From contig CALFIE010000071.1 of NCBI GenBank assembly GCA_937876095.1, positions 8,051 through 72,050 of the forward strand: a stretch of 64,000 bases of DNA, given 5' to 3'. The DNA is from an uncultured Flavobacteriales bacterium (lineage in GTDB: Bacteria > Bacteroidota > Bacteroidia > Flavobacteriales > Weeksellaceae). The notes under the pieces are model-generated. The model was not told the origin of the DNA. It did no database searches and worked only from the letters and a program-made list of their open reading frames with translations. A program made the translations under genes and the position numbers. Of this stretch, positions 32,815-40,561 are shown one piece after another; positions within the stretch are counted from its first letter, which is position 1; each line of letters begins with the position of its first letter.

Positions 32815-35522
32815 AAAAGTTAATCTATATTTTTATCGTGCTTTTTTCATTTTCAATAAATGCACAGCAGAACATCATCGTCAATAATTCTGGAAATACA
32901 ATGTATGCATCGCCAGTTTCATCGGTACAAAGCATCACTTTTGATGGTACTTATGGTAAATTTTTAATTTCAGGGAATACCTCATCATTAAATATTCAAA
33001 AATCAATGATTGAGAGTCTTACATTTTCAGCAAGTACCGTAAATCTCACCAAAATTTATATTATTTGGAACGGATCAGACGATGCAACCATCATTAATCC
33101 TTATGCAAACCAAGGTGTTACCATCACCGCAACTGGTGGTACAGTAAATGTAACTGGAGCTTCTGGAATTTCTAATTTAGAATACAATTTATTAGGAACA
33201 AGCAATGTTGGAAGCTTAACAATGACTTCAGATACACCTGCAACTTTCGTTTTAAATAATTTGAATTTGACTAATGCAAGTGGTCCTGCTATTAATATTT
33301 CAGGAAACTTTGATTATACTTTTAATTTATTAAGTGGAACTACCAATTCTTTAACAGATGGAACTGCAAGTACAAAAAATGGTGCTTTGCAAACCGCAGG
33401 TAATACATTTATTACAGGAACTGGTAGTCTTGCAATTACAGGAATTAAAAAACACGGAATTTCTTGTAGCAAAAATTTGACTATCAATAGCGGAAATATC
33501 ACCATCAATTCTGCAGCTTCAGATGGAATTCATTCTGAAGGATTTGTGATGACTGGTGGAACCGTTACAATACCTTCTTCTACAGGAGACGGAATAGATG
33601 CAGGAGATACAGCAATCAATATCAGTGGAGGAACCATCAATATAACCTCTACTTCTGCTGATGTAAAAGCTATAAAAACAGGTTTAAACATCATTACTAT
33701 TTCTGGTGGAACAATTACTTATAATGTTTCAGGTGCTGCTTCCAAAGGAATTAGTGCAAAAGGAAATATAACAATTTCTGGTGGAACTATTAATTCTACA
33801 ACTTCGGGAATCGCTGTGTTTACTGCTTCTGGAAGTGGTTATGATCCATCTTATTGTTCATCTATAAAATCAGATGGAAGCATCACCATAAATGGTGGAA
33901 CATTCAATATGACAATTGCATCTACAAGTAACGGTGGAAAAGCATTTTCGGCAACTGGTGAAATCATCGTGACCGATGGAAATTTCACCATCAATACAGC
34001 AGGAACCAACGGAACTTATACCAATATCAGTGGTGTTGCAGACAGTTATTCATCGGCTTGTTTTTCATCAGATTCTAACATCAATATTTCTGGTGGAACA
34101 TTTGGACTTACTGTAACAGGAAAAGATGGAAAAGGAATTTCAGCAGATGGAACTTTAACCATTAGCAACGGAAATATTACCATAAATAATTCTGGAGCTG
34201 AAGGAAACGCACTAAAATCCGACGGAATTCTTACTGTTTCTGGAGGAACTATCAACATCACACTTTCTGGCGCTGCAGTTCTTACAGCTTCTGGAACAGG
34301 TTATGATGCTTCTTATTCTTCAGGACTTAATTCTACCACTCAAGTAAATGTAAATGCAGGTACTATCACCATCAATGCAACTTCTACAGCAACCGGAGCA
34401 AGAGGAATTTCTGCAGATTCTGACATCAATATTAATGGTGGAACTGTAACCATTACAACTGCAGGAAATGGCTCCGTTTATACCAACACAACTGGTGTTA
34501 CCGATTCTTATTCTGCATCGTGCATAAAAAGTGATACCAATATTAATGTTTTAGCAGGTAACGTAACACTTACCAGTTCTGGAACCGCAGGTAAAGGAAT
34601 CAATGCAGATGGAACTATTACAATTGGTAGTTCTACAACAACACCAGTACTGAAAATTACAACCACCGGTTCAAGATTCTTAGTTTCAGGAACAGATTAC
34701 GCTCATCCAAAAACAATGGTTGCAAATGGTGCCATTATCATAAACAGCGGAACAAATACCATTAATTCTACTGATGATGGTGTACATTCTGACACTTCTA
34801 TTACCATCAATGGTGGAACCAATACCATTTCTGCAATTTCTGCAACAAGCGGAGTTGGAGAAGGTGTAGAAGCTCCAATTATTAATATAGCAGGTGGAAC
34901 CAATACTATTTCTGCTTCTAATGATGGTATTAATACAACTTATGGTACTGTTTCTGGTGGAACTGAAACTAATGATAACAGCCAACTCAATATTTCTGGA
35001 GGAACAAATATTGTAACAGGAAGCGATGCAATTGATAGCAACGGAAATATCACCATAACAGGTGGAACAACTATTGCAAATGGACCAACAAATGCACCTG
35101 AAGAAGCCGTAGATTTTAATGGAACATTCAATATGAATGGGGGTTTCTTTATTGCAGCAGGTTCTAATTCTAATATGACTAAAAATTTCAGTAGTACATC
35201 TATACAAGTAAATATGTATATAAAATCTTCTGCACAATTAGCTACATCATCTATGATACACATTGAAAATGCTTCTGGAACAGAAATGGTAACCTTCAAA
35301 CCGAAAAATGCAGTGTATTATTTTCATTTTTCAAGTGGAAGTTTAGCAAAAAGCACACAATACAAAATTTATTTTGGTGGAAGTTATTCTGGCGGAAGCT
35401 ATGTTGGCGGAACTTCTGGTTGGGGATTATATACTGGTGGAACTTACTCTACAACAGGAGCAACTTTGAAATCTACCACAACAACTTCTACTACTAATAC
35501 TATAAATACGATTTCCTTCTGA
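32811..35522 (+). CDS. Large secreted beta-helix protein, carbohydrate-binding Cthe_2159-like
   Basis: The 903-residue protein has a signal peptide (MKKLIYIFIVLFSFSINAQQ), a short N-terminal module (SVQSITFDG, IESLTFS), then many short beta repeats of the form S-G-G-T-I-N-I-T and S-A-D-G-I. This matches the right-handed beta-helix Cthe_2159 family (carbohydrate-binding domain-containing protein). The best-studied member binds polygalacturonate with calcium. The end is rich in Gly-Gly-Ser/Thr-Tyr and lacks an obvious T9SS sorting domain, so export to the surface may depend on its small sorted partner or a different route. Confidence 0.82.
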   Translation: MKKLIYIFIVLFSFSINAQQNIIVNNSGNTMYASPVSSVQSITFDGTYGKFLISGNTSSLNIQKSMIESLTFSASTVNLTKIYIIWNGSDDATIINPYANQGVTITATGGTVNVTGASGISNLEYNLLGTSNVGSLTMTSDTPATFVLNNLNLTNASGPAINISGNFDYTFNLLSGTTNSLTDGTASTKNGALQTAGNTFITGTGSLAITGIKKHGISCSKNLTINSGNITINSAASDGIHSEGFVMTGGTVTIPSSTGDGIDAGDTAINISGGTINITSTSADVKAIKTGLNIITISGGTITYNVSGAASKGISAKGNITISGGTINSTTSGIAVFTASGSGYDPSYCSSIKSDGSITINGGTFNMTIASTSNGGKAFSATGEIIVTDGNFTINTAGTNGTYTNISGVADSYSSACFSSDSNINISGGTFGLTVTGKDGKGISADGTLTISNGNITINNSGAEGNALKSDGILTVSGGTINITLSGAAVLTASGTGYDASYSSGLNSTTQVNVNAGTITINATSTATGARGISADSDININGGTVTITTAGNGSVYTNTTGVTDSYSASCIKSDTNINVLAGNVTLTSSGTAGKGINADGTITIGSSTTTPVLKITTTGSRFLVSGTDYAHPKTMVANGAIIINSGTNTINSTDDGVHSDTSITINGGTNTISAISATSGVGEGVEAPIINIAGGTNTISASNDGINTTYGTVSGGTETNDNSQLNISGGTNIVTGSDAIDSNGNITITGGTTIANGPTNAPEEAVDFNGTFNMNGGFFIAAGSNSNMTKNFSSTSIQVNMYIKSSAQLATSSMIHIENASGTEMVTFKPKNAVYYFHFSSGSLAKSTQYKIYFGGSYSGGSYVGGTSGWGLYTGGTYSTTGATLKSTTTTSTTNTINTISF

Positions 35523-35543
35523 TTGTTCAATTCATATTCATAT

Positions 35544-36173
35544 TCATTTTTTATAAAACCGTTCCTCACTTATCGTGGTGAACGGTTTTTTTAATTTCCC
35601 TTCATCTATAGCCTTTTTCAGCAAAATATCAAAAGCTTCTCCCATTTCTACCGATGCTCTTTTTACCGCATTTTCTATAATTTGGCGAACTTGCTGTTCA
35701 GAAATTTGTGCTTCGGTCCAACTGATACCTTTGTTATGGGTATTCAGAATAAATGGCATCAATCGATCTATGGCAACTGCAAAAATCGCATCATTAGTTT
35801 CTTCAGCCTCAAATTCCAACCATAATTCTAAAAAATCAGTTCGGAGTGGTTCATTCAGAATTCCAAAAATTTGTTTTGCTGCCTGCAATTCTCGCTCGAA
35901 TTTGCCTTTCATTTTTTCTTCATCAAAGATGAAAGTATCTCCCGCTCCTATTTCTACCAAATCGTGAATAGAAAGCATTCTGAGTACTCTCAACAAATCT
36001 ATTTTATCTCGATTTTTAGCAAATGGAAACAAAATTTGTGCAAGCAAAACAATTTGCCATGAATGTTCTGCCGTGTTTTCTCTTCGGGAATCGTCTGCAT
36101 TGTAATTTCTTCGGTTAACATTTTTGAGCGCATCTACCGCCAAAATAAATTGTATTTCTTTTTCGAGCTTCAT
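35544..36173 (-). CDS. HD-domain hydrolase (YfbR/HDDC2-like nucleotidase)
   Basis: The 209-residue protein shows the HD metal motif in two parts, RRENTAEHSWQIVLLA and MLSIHDLVEIGAGDTF, as in the 5'-deoxynucleotidase YfbR/HDDC2 group, with a further Asp in AVAIDRLMPFI. These enzymes hydrolyse dNMPs or related nucleotides with Co/Mn. Length is right for the family. It is convergent with the beta-helix gene and divergent from the SQR-like gene. Confidence 0.85.
   Translation of the reverse strand: MKLEKEIQFILAVDALKNVNRRNYNADDSRRENTAEHSWQIVLLAQILFPFAKNRDKIDLLRVLRMLSIHDLVEIGAGDTFIFDEEKMKGKFERELQAAKQIFGILNEPLRTDFLELWLEFEAEETNDAIFAVAIDRLMPFILNTHNKGISWTEAQISEQQVRQIIENAVKRASVEMGEAFDILLKKAIDEGKLKKPFTTISEERFYKK
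35555..35589 (+). terminator. Terminator of the beta-helix gene, lying inside the 3' end of the HD gene
   Basis: AAAACCGTTC (35555-35564) pairs with GAACGGTTTT (35580-35589) and runs into seven T's on the plus strand. The hairpin overlaps the last codons of the convergent HD-hydrolase gene, so the same bases do both jobs. Confidence 0.75.
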
Positions 36174-36249
36174 TTTTAATTAAAAAATTTTGGCAAATTT
36201 AATTCAAAAATAACTAAAAATTCAATGACTTTTTTCAATTTTCTATAAC

Positions 36250-36261
36250 TGATAAAAATCA
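36250..36261. promoter_or_regulatory. FNR-type box upstream of the SQR-like gene
   Basis: TGATAAAAATCA is a perfect TGAT-N4-ATCA palindrome, the core of Crp/Fnr-family boxes. An identical 12-mer occurs at 63929. It lies about 65 bases upstream of the likely transcription start. Confidence 0.5.
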
Positions 36262-36270
36262 TTGATGTTG

Positions 36271-36286
36271 TGTAATTTATATTACA
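36271..36286. promoter_or_regulatory. Palindromic operator TGTAAT-N4-ATTACA
   Basis: TGTAATTTATATTACA is a perfect palindrome with Crp-like half-site spacing (TGTAA-N6-TTACA). Its centre is about 42 bases upstream of the start predicted from the -7 box at 36308, the usual place for a class II activator. Confidence 0.45.
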
Positions 36287-36307
36287 TACTAAGCAAATAA
36301 ATACAAT

Positions 36308-36315
36308 TAACTTTG
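36308..36315 (+). promoter_or_regulatory. -7 element (TAACTTTG) of the SQR-like gene
   Basis: Perfect TAnnTTTG match 50 bases upstream of the start codon. A clear -33 TTTG at the usual distance is missing, consistent with an activator-dependent promoter. Confidence 0.5.
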
Positions 36316-36364
36316 TTTAGGAAATTGAAAAGAATTAATTTTTTAATCTTAAATAATAAAAAAA

Positions 36365-37564
36365 ATGAAAATTTTAGTAGTTGGCGGAAATTTTGCCGGT
36401 TCTACTGCCGCATTAGAAATTAAAAGGAAACTGAAAGACAAAGTAGAAGTTACCCTTATCGACAGAAATGAAGACTTTGTATATATACCATCTCTAATTT
36501 GGGTACCAATAAAAAGGCGAGAAGTAAGTGAAATTATCGTACCTAGAAAAGGAATTTTGGAGAAAAAAGGTGTGAAATTTGTAAAAGATACTGCCTTAAA
36601 AGTTGAACCAGACGAAAACAAAGTTTATTGCGAAAATGGTGTTTATGAATATGATCACCTGATTATTGCAACAGGTCCAAAAGTTAATTTTGACATCGCA
36701 CCAGGAATTAGAGAAAACGCCTACTATATTGGAACTCCTCCAAAAGCAATGGAAACACGTCAAAAATTAGAAGAATTCAAGAAAAATCCTGGTCCAATTG
36801 TAATTGGAGCAACTCAAAATGCAGGATGTATGGGAGCTGCATATGAATTTCTATTCAACATAGAAAAATGGTTGAGAGAAGAAAATATCCGAAAAAAAGT
36901 AGATTTATATTGGGTAACACCAGAACCTTTTTTGGGACATTTTGGGATTGAAGGAATGCCTCTTGGTGAAGCAATGTTGAAAAAATTTATGGAAATGTTC
37001 AATATCAAATACAGAACAAATGTTGGTATAAAAGAAGTGTTGAAGGACAAAGTAATTCTATCTACCAACGAAGAAATTGCATCGAGTTTTACAATGTTGA
37101 TGCCTCCTTTTATTGGAGTAGATTTTGTGGCGAATTCTCCAAAATTAGAAACTCCACAGAACAATTTCATTCCAATTCTTGATAATTATAGACACGAAAA
37201 AATTAAAAATATTTGGGGAGCTGGTTTAGCTGTAAATGTAAAACCACCATTTTCTGGTACCGAAATCCCTTTTACGATTCCAAAAACAGGATATCCGAGT
37301 GATGAAACAGGAAAAATTGTTGCAAAAAACATTATTAAAACGTTGGAAGGGAAAACCGATTTCATTGAAAAACCTTGGGGAAAAATCACTGGCTTATGTA
37401 TTATGGATGCCGGAAAAAAAGAAGTCATCATTGTGAGCAACACGCTTTTCAAACCAAGAAAATTTGCGATCATGTTACCTAATGTTCTGTATGACATCAA
37501 TAAAGTTTTCCTTGAAAAATATTTCCTCTGGAAACTAAGAAATGGCTATTCTTTTTTGCCATAA
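36365..37564 (+). CDS. Sulfide:quinone oxidoreductase-like flavoprotein
   Basis: The 399-residue protein has two Rossmann motifs (KILVVGGNFAGSTAALE and the DHLIIATGP segment). Cys155 in QNAGCMGAAYEF and Cys345 in ITGLCIMDAG fall close to the two redox cysteines of sulfide:quinone oxidoreductases. A third cysteine near residue 125, present in type I enzymes, is absent. The C-terminus is amphipathic, suiting membrane attachment. It would oxidise sulfide and reduce menaquinone. The gene is single, with a terminator. NDH-2-like activity is an alternative. Confidence 0.72.
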   Translation: MKILVVGGNFAGSTAALEIKRKLKDKVEVTLIDRNEDFVYIPSLIWVPIKRREVSEIIVPRKGILEKKGVKFVKDTALKVEPDENKVYCENGVYEYDHLIIATGPKVNFDIAPGIRENAYYIGTPPKAMETRQKLEEFKKNPGPIVIGATQNAGCMGAAYEFLFNIEKWLREENIRKKVDLYWVTPEPFLGHFGIEGMPLGEAMLKKFMEMFNIKYRTNVGIKEVLKDKVILSTNEEIASSFTMLMPPFIGVDFVANSPKLETPQNNFIPILDNYRHEKIKNIWGAGLAVNVKPPFSGTEIPFTIPKTGYPSDETGKIVAKNIIKTLEGKTDFIEKPWGKITGLCIMDAGKKEVIIVSNTLFKPRKFAIMLPNVLYDINKVFLEKYFLWKLRNGYSFLP

Positions 37565-37581
37565 AGAACAATTAATTACTT

Positions 37582-37612
37582 AAAACTGTTTCATTTTTTT
37601 TGAAACAGTTTT
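37582..37612 (+). terminator. Terminator after the SQR-like gene
   Basis: AAAACTGTTTCA (37582-37593), a T7 loop and the perfect complement 37601-37612, followed by more T's. Confidence 0.85.
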
Positions 37613-37702
37613 TTTTTGTCCAAATATTAATTAATAAAACTTTTTGAATTAAAATTTATTATACTGATAACCAATGAATTAAAAAATTCTTTAAAAATAT
37701 TT

Positions 37703-37745
37703 ACTACTTTGTATTGCATAATACTAAAATAATTACATATCTTTG
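37703..37745 (+). promoter_or_regulatory. Promoter with PadR-type operator, upstream of the small pspC gene
   Basis: The 24-mer at 37703-37726 contains the palindrome GTATT-GCAT-AATAC (37711-37724). TTG (37714-37716) and TATCTTTG (37738-37745), 21 bases apart, form the promoter, so the operator covers the -33 region. A copy differing at one base lies before padR. Confidence 0.7.
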
Positions 37746-37773
37746 TATAAGAAAATCATTAACACAATAAAAA

Positions 37774-38055
37774 ATGAAAACTTTTCAACAAAACAAAAAC
37801 CAAAACAACGGTACAATAAAACCAAAGTTATTACGTGATATCAACAATCGCAAAATTGCAGGAGTTTGTTCTGGGATTGCAAACTATTTTAACCTAGATA
37901 TTTCTTTAGTAAGAATAACTTGGTTTTTACTGGCTTTCTTCGGAATATTTTCTGCAGGTATATCAACTTTTATGGTGGTATTCGTCTATTTATTACTATG
38001 GTTGATTTTACCAAAAAATTCGATGACTTATTATATTGAATCAAAAGAACACTAA
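37774..38055 (+). CDS. Small PspC-domain membrane protein
   Basis: The 93-residue protein consists of a basic, Asn/Gln-rich start followed by one PspC domain: LLRDINNRKIAGVCSGIANYFNLDISLVRITWF, then two membrane helices ending LLLWLILPKNS. PspC domains sit in the inner membrane and sense envelope stress in the phage-shock response of other bacteria. It leads a three-gene cluster with padR and a large PspC protein, and shares an operator with padR. Confidence 0.88.
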   Translation: MKTFQQNKNQNNGTIKPKLLRDINNRKIAGVCSGIANYFNLDISLVRITWFLLAFFGIFSAGISTFMVVFVYLLLWLILPKNSMTYYIESKEH

Positions 38056-38071
38056 AATATTTTTTTATATC

Positions 38072-38112
38072 ACTACTTTGTATTGCATATTACTATAATT
38101 TAATTACTTTTA
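38072..38112 (+). promoter_or_regulatory. Promoter with PadR-type operator, upstream of padR
   Basis: Bases 38072-38095 match the operator at 37703-37726 at 23 of 24 positions. TTG (38083-38085) and TACTTTTA (38105-38112) are 19 bases apart. The arrangement predicts autorepression of padR. Confidence 0.7.
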
Positions 38113-38164
38113 TTCAATAATTAAATTGAAATTTAAAATTACATAAATATATCATCAAATAATA

Positions 38165-38494
38165 ATGAACACAGAAAATACCAAAGCGCAAATGCGAAAA
38201 GGAATTCTAGAGTTCTGTATTTTGAGTTTGATCAACCAAAAAGAAATGTACGTTTCTGATTTGATAGAAGAACTGAAAACCGGAAAACTAGATGTAGTAG
38301 AAGGTACACTCTATCCGCTACTTACAAGACTGAAAAACGGCGAATTTCTCTCGTACAGATGGGAAGAATCTACAGGTGGACCTCCCAGAAAATACTACCA
38401 AATCACCGAAAAAGGCAAACTGTTTTTAGCAGAATTGCAAAATACTTGGAATGAATTAACCGATTCTGTAAACCAAATTACCCAAAAACAATAA
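38165..38494 (+). CDS. PadR-family transcriptional regulator
   Basis: The 109-residue PadR winged-helix protein has LEFCILSLINQKEMYVSDLIEEL, the recognition region VVEGTLYPLLTRLKNGEFLSYRWEES and the wing GGPPRKYYQITEKGK. It is of the short PadR-s2 type. It lies between two PspC genes, the usual Bacteroidota arrangement, and probably represses both its own promoter and that of the small pspC gene through the duplicated palindrome upstream of each. The ligand is unknown. Confidence 0.93.
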   Translation: MNTENTKAQMRKGILEFCILSLINQKEMYVSDLIEELKTGKLDVVEGTLYPLLTRLKNGEFLSYRWEESTGGPPRKYYQITEKGKLFLAELQNTWNELTDSVNQITQKQ

Positions 38495-38541
38495 CCTGAA
38501 CTTGTACAATTGCAAGTTGCGACTTTAAAAACAAAAAAATT

Positions 38542-40248
38542 ATGAATAAGACACTATCAATAGCACTCGCAGGTTTTTCATTCGTGATAGAAGAACACGC
38601 CTACATAAAACTCAGCGATTATCTTGCTGCTTTGCGCAATTCTTTAGATGCTGATGAAGCAGATGAAGTGATGCACGATATAGAAATTAGGATGGTAGAA
38701 ATCTTCCGAGATAATTTAGGGAAAAGAGAGGTAATAAATGATGCTGATGTAGAAAAAGTAATTGCCCAAATTGGTACTCCCGAAAAAATTGAGGAGCAAG
38801 AAGAAGCCTATTATTCTGAAAAATCTGACAAAAATCAACAAAAATCTAACCAAAACTATACTGCACAAAAACAATTGTTCCGTGATCCCGAAAATTCAAA
38901 GTTAGGAGGAGTTTGTGCAGGTTTGGCTAGTTACATTGGTTTAGATATTACTATCATGCGTGTAATTTGGGTAGCACTTTTCTGTGTATTAATACCATTA
39001 CCAGGTTCACCATTATTGATTGTATTTTTATATTTAATTCTTTGGTTGGTATTACCAAAAGCACGAACTGCCGCAGATTTTTTGAAAATGAAAGGCAAAC
39101 CTATGAATTTCGATAATCTGAAAGAAGAATCTACCAAAATAGTACAATTTGCCAATGAATCCTCTGAAAGAGTTGGCCAAATCTATAACGAAAACAAACC
39201 TTACATCAACAATGCAGGAAACGGACTTTGGAATGTCTTAAGGTACAGTTTGGGGATTTTTTGTGCATTTCTTGCATTCGGAAGTATCATTGGCATTTTC
39301 TTTATTTTCGGAATTTTTGGAAACCCAGAATTTCCTGGCGTAAATGAATTTAATTTCTTGTTTGATGACGGTGGTATGAAATATACCATCACTATTATGA
39401 TGCTTTTAGGAACACTCATTCCTGCAGTTTTATTCAGTTTGTTAAGCATCAAACTTTTCTCACCAAAAACTAAACTGAATAATTTAGGTTGGATTGTAGG
39501 TGCACTTTTTATAGCTCTAATTGGTTTTGGAGTATATTTCGGAATCAATATGGCCAAAAAAGATATACTTTACAAAGGATACAAAGAAGACACCGAAAAT
39601 ATCGCCATAAATACCACTTCAGATACACTATTTGTAGATAAAAAGCAAATTGCAATTCCACAAAATTTTATAGGATATGATGACGATTTGTATTCCGACA
39701 AAAACAATGTGTACAAAGGAGATTATCCAAATATTGACATCACAAGAAAAGATAATATAAAATCTCCTTATTTAATCATCAAAAAAGGCGGAAAAGGTTA
39801 CAATCTACCTTTACAATTAGAAGTCCCAATAGAAATACAAGGCAATAAAGTGCTGTTTCCTAATTTCATGAAATACCTATACAAAGATCGATTCAGAGAC
39901 TTCATTGTGAATTATGAATTGGTAGTACCACAAACTATGAAAGTAATCGCAATAGATGAAGATAAGTTGAACTTAAACGATTATTCTGATGACGATTCTG
40001 ATGACGATTCTGATGATGATTCTGATGAAAATGGAAAAGTGAGCATAAAAACAGGCACTAGTTCTATCGAAATTAACTCAGACGATGAAGACAGCATCAT
40101 CATCAATGGAAAAAAAGTACAAAAAGATGAAGCAAAAGACCTCATCAAAAAAATGAAACTTGAAGATGAAGTTAAAAATATGAAAAATGTGGACATCAAT
40201 ATTACCGATGGTAAAGATAAAATCAACATCAAAACAGAGAAAAAGTAA
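38542..40248 (+). CDS. Large PspC-domain membrane protein
   Basis: The 568-residue protein has a cytoplasmic N-terminal region with HDIEIRMVEIFRDNLG (about residues 45-60), typical of Bacteroidota PspC proteins. A PspC domain follows at about 112-175 (FRDPENSKLGGVCAGLASYIGLD), then three more membrane helices (about 230-340) and a soluble C-terminal part. An aspartate/serine tract (DSDDDSDDDSDD) encoded by a 12-base tandem repeat lies near residues 482-496. It follows padR by 47 bases and is likely co-transcribed, acting as the stress-responsive membrane component. Confidence 0.87.
   Translation: MNKTLSIALAGFSFVIEEHAYIKLSDYLAALRNSLDADEADEVMHDIEIRMVEIFRDNLGKREVINDADVEKVIAQIGTPEKIEEQEEAYYSEKSDKNQQKSNQNYTAQKQLFRDPENSKLGGVCAGLASYIGLDITIMRVIWVALFCVLIPLPGSPLLIVFLYLILWLVLPKARTAADFLKMKGKPMNFDNLKEESTKIVQFANESSERVGQIYNENKPYINNAGNGLWNVLRYSLGIFCAFLAFGSIIGIFFIFGIFGNPEFPGVNEFNFLFDDGGMKYTITIMMLLGTLIPAVLFSLLSIKLFSPKTKLNNLGWIVGALFIALIGFGVYFGINMAKKDILYKGYKEDTENIAINTTSDTLFVDKKQIAIPQNFIGYDDDLYSDKNNVYKGDYPNIDITRKDNIKSPYLIIKKGGKGYNLPLQLEVPIEIQGNKVLFPNFMKYLYKDRFRDFIVNYELVVPQTMKVIAIDEDKLNLNDYSDDDSDDDSDDDSDENGKVSIKTGTSSIEINSDDEDSIIINGKKVQKDEAKDLIKKMKLEDEVKNMKNVDINITDGKDKINIKTEKK
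39984..40029 (+). repeat. Tandem 12-base repeat within the large pspC gene
   Basis: Almost four copies of GATTCTGATGAC/T encode Asp-Ser-Asp-Asp units. The unit length keeps the frame, so copy-number change would lengthen or shorten the acidic tract without breaking the protein. Confidence 0.8.
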
Positions 40249-40337
40249 GTGAAAATTCACGAATAAGAGCTACTAAAACCCTTATTTATAAAAAAATTGA
40301 AAAGACCACTGAAAATTTAATAAAATTTAACATTGTA

Positions 40338-40375
40338 TTTGGTCTTCGTTTAGAAAAAATACGTAATTTCGTATT
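40338..40375 (+). promoter_or_regulatory. Promoter and inverted repeat upstream of the 21-codon peptide
   Basis: TTTG (40338-40341) and TAATTTCG (40364-40371) resemble the -33 and -7 elements, though 22 bases apart. The perfect inverted repeat AATACG-N6-CGTATT (40358-40375) covers the -7 element. The segment TTTCGTATTGTAAAAT recalls the PadR-type operator TTTGTATTGCATAATA. Confidence 0.45.
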
Positions 40376-40420
40376 GTAAAATTAAATCAATCAATCTATT
40401 AACCATAAATCACATAAATC

Positions 40421-40486
40421 ATGGTACAGTTTGTTTTAGAAATCGTAATGAAAATCGTAGATTTAATTACTAGTTTATTTTTATAA
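40421..40486 (+). CDS. 21-residue amphipathic peptide
   Basis: A complete ATG-to-TAA frame encodes a peptide beginning MVQFVLEIVMKIVDL and ending ITSLFL. The polar residues Gln3, Glu7, Lys11, Asp14 and Ser18 fall 3-4 apart, so they line one face of an alpha helix; almost everything else is hydrophobic (Thr17 borders the polar face). This resembles phenol-soluble-modulin or small membrane-regulator peptides in size and pattern. A promoter-like site lies upstream and a strong terminator follows at 40510, making a discrete transcription unit in a gene-free gap of 313 bases next to the PadR/PspC module. It is unproven, and a small RNA is the alternative. Confidence 0.5.
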   Translation: MVQFVLEIVMKIVDLITSLFL

Positions 40487-40509
40487 AAATAATATTTCGA
40501 TATATTTGT

Positions 40510-40538
40510 AAAGTATAACCACAGTTTGGTTATACTTT
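40510..40538 (+). terminator. Terminator of the 21-codon peptide unit
   Basis: AAAGTATAACCA (40510-40521), loop CAGTT and the perfect 12-bp complement 40527-40538, then four more T's. A TATATTTG (40501-40508) just before it could be a second promoter for the acyltransferase gene, in which case the hairpin would lie in that leader. Confidence 0.85.
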
Positions 40539-40561
40539 TTTTGTAATAAATAAATGACCTA

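Noticed and set aside
33400..35000. Regularly repeated GGTGGAAC and ACCATCAAT words, considered as a CRISPR-like or tandem array
   Set aside because: Spacing and words follow the beta-helix protein repeats (SGGTINI) in one open frame; there are no constant-length repeats or spacers and no cas genes.
34686..35299. Long minus-strand frames of 183 and 119 codons opposite the beta-helix gene
   Set aside because: They arise from the repetitive Gly/Ser/Thr/Ile codons of the sense gene and show Cys/Ile/Ser-rich or Val/Pro-rich nonsense composition.
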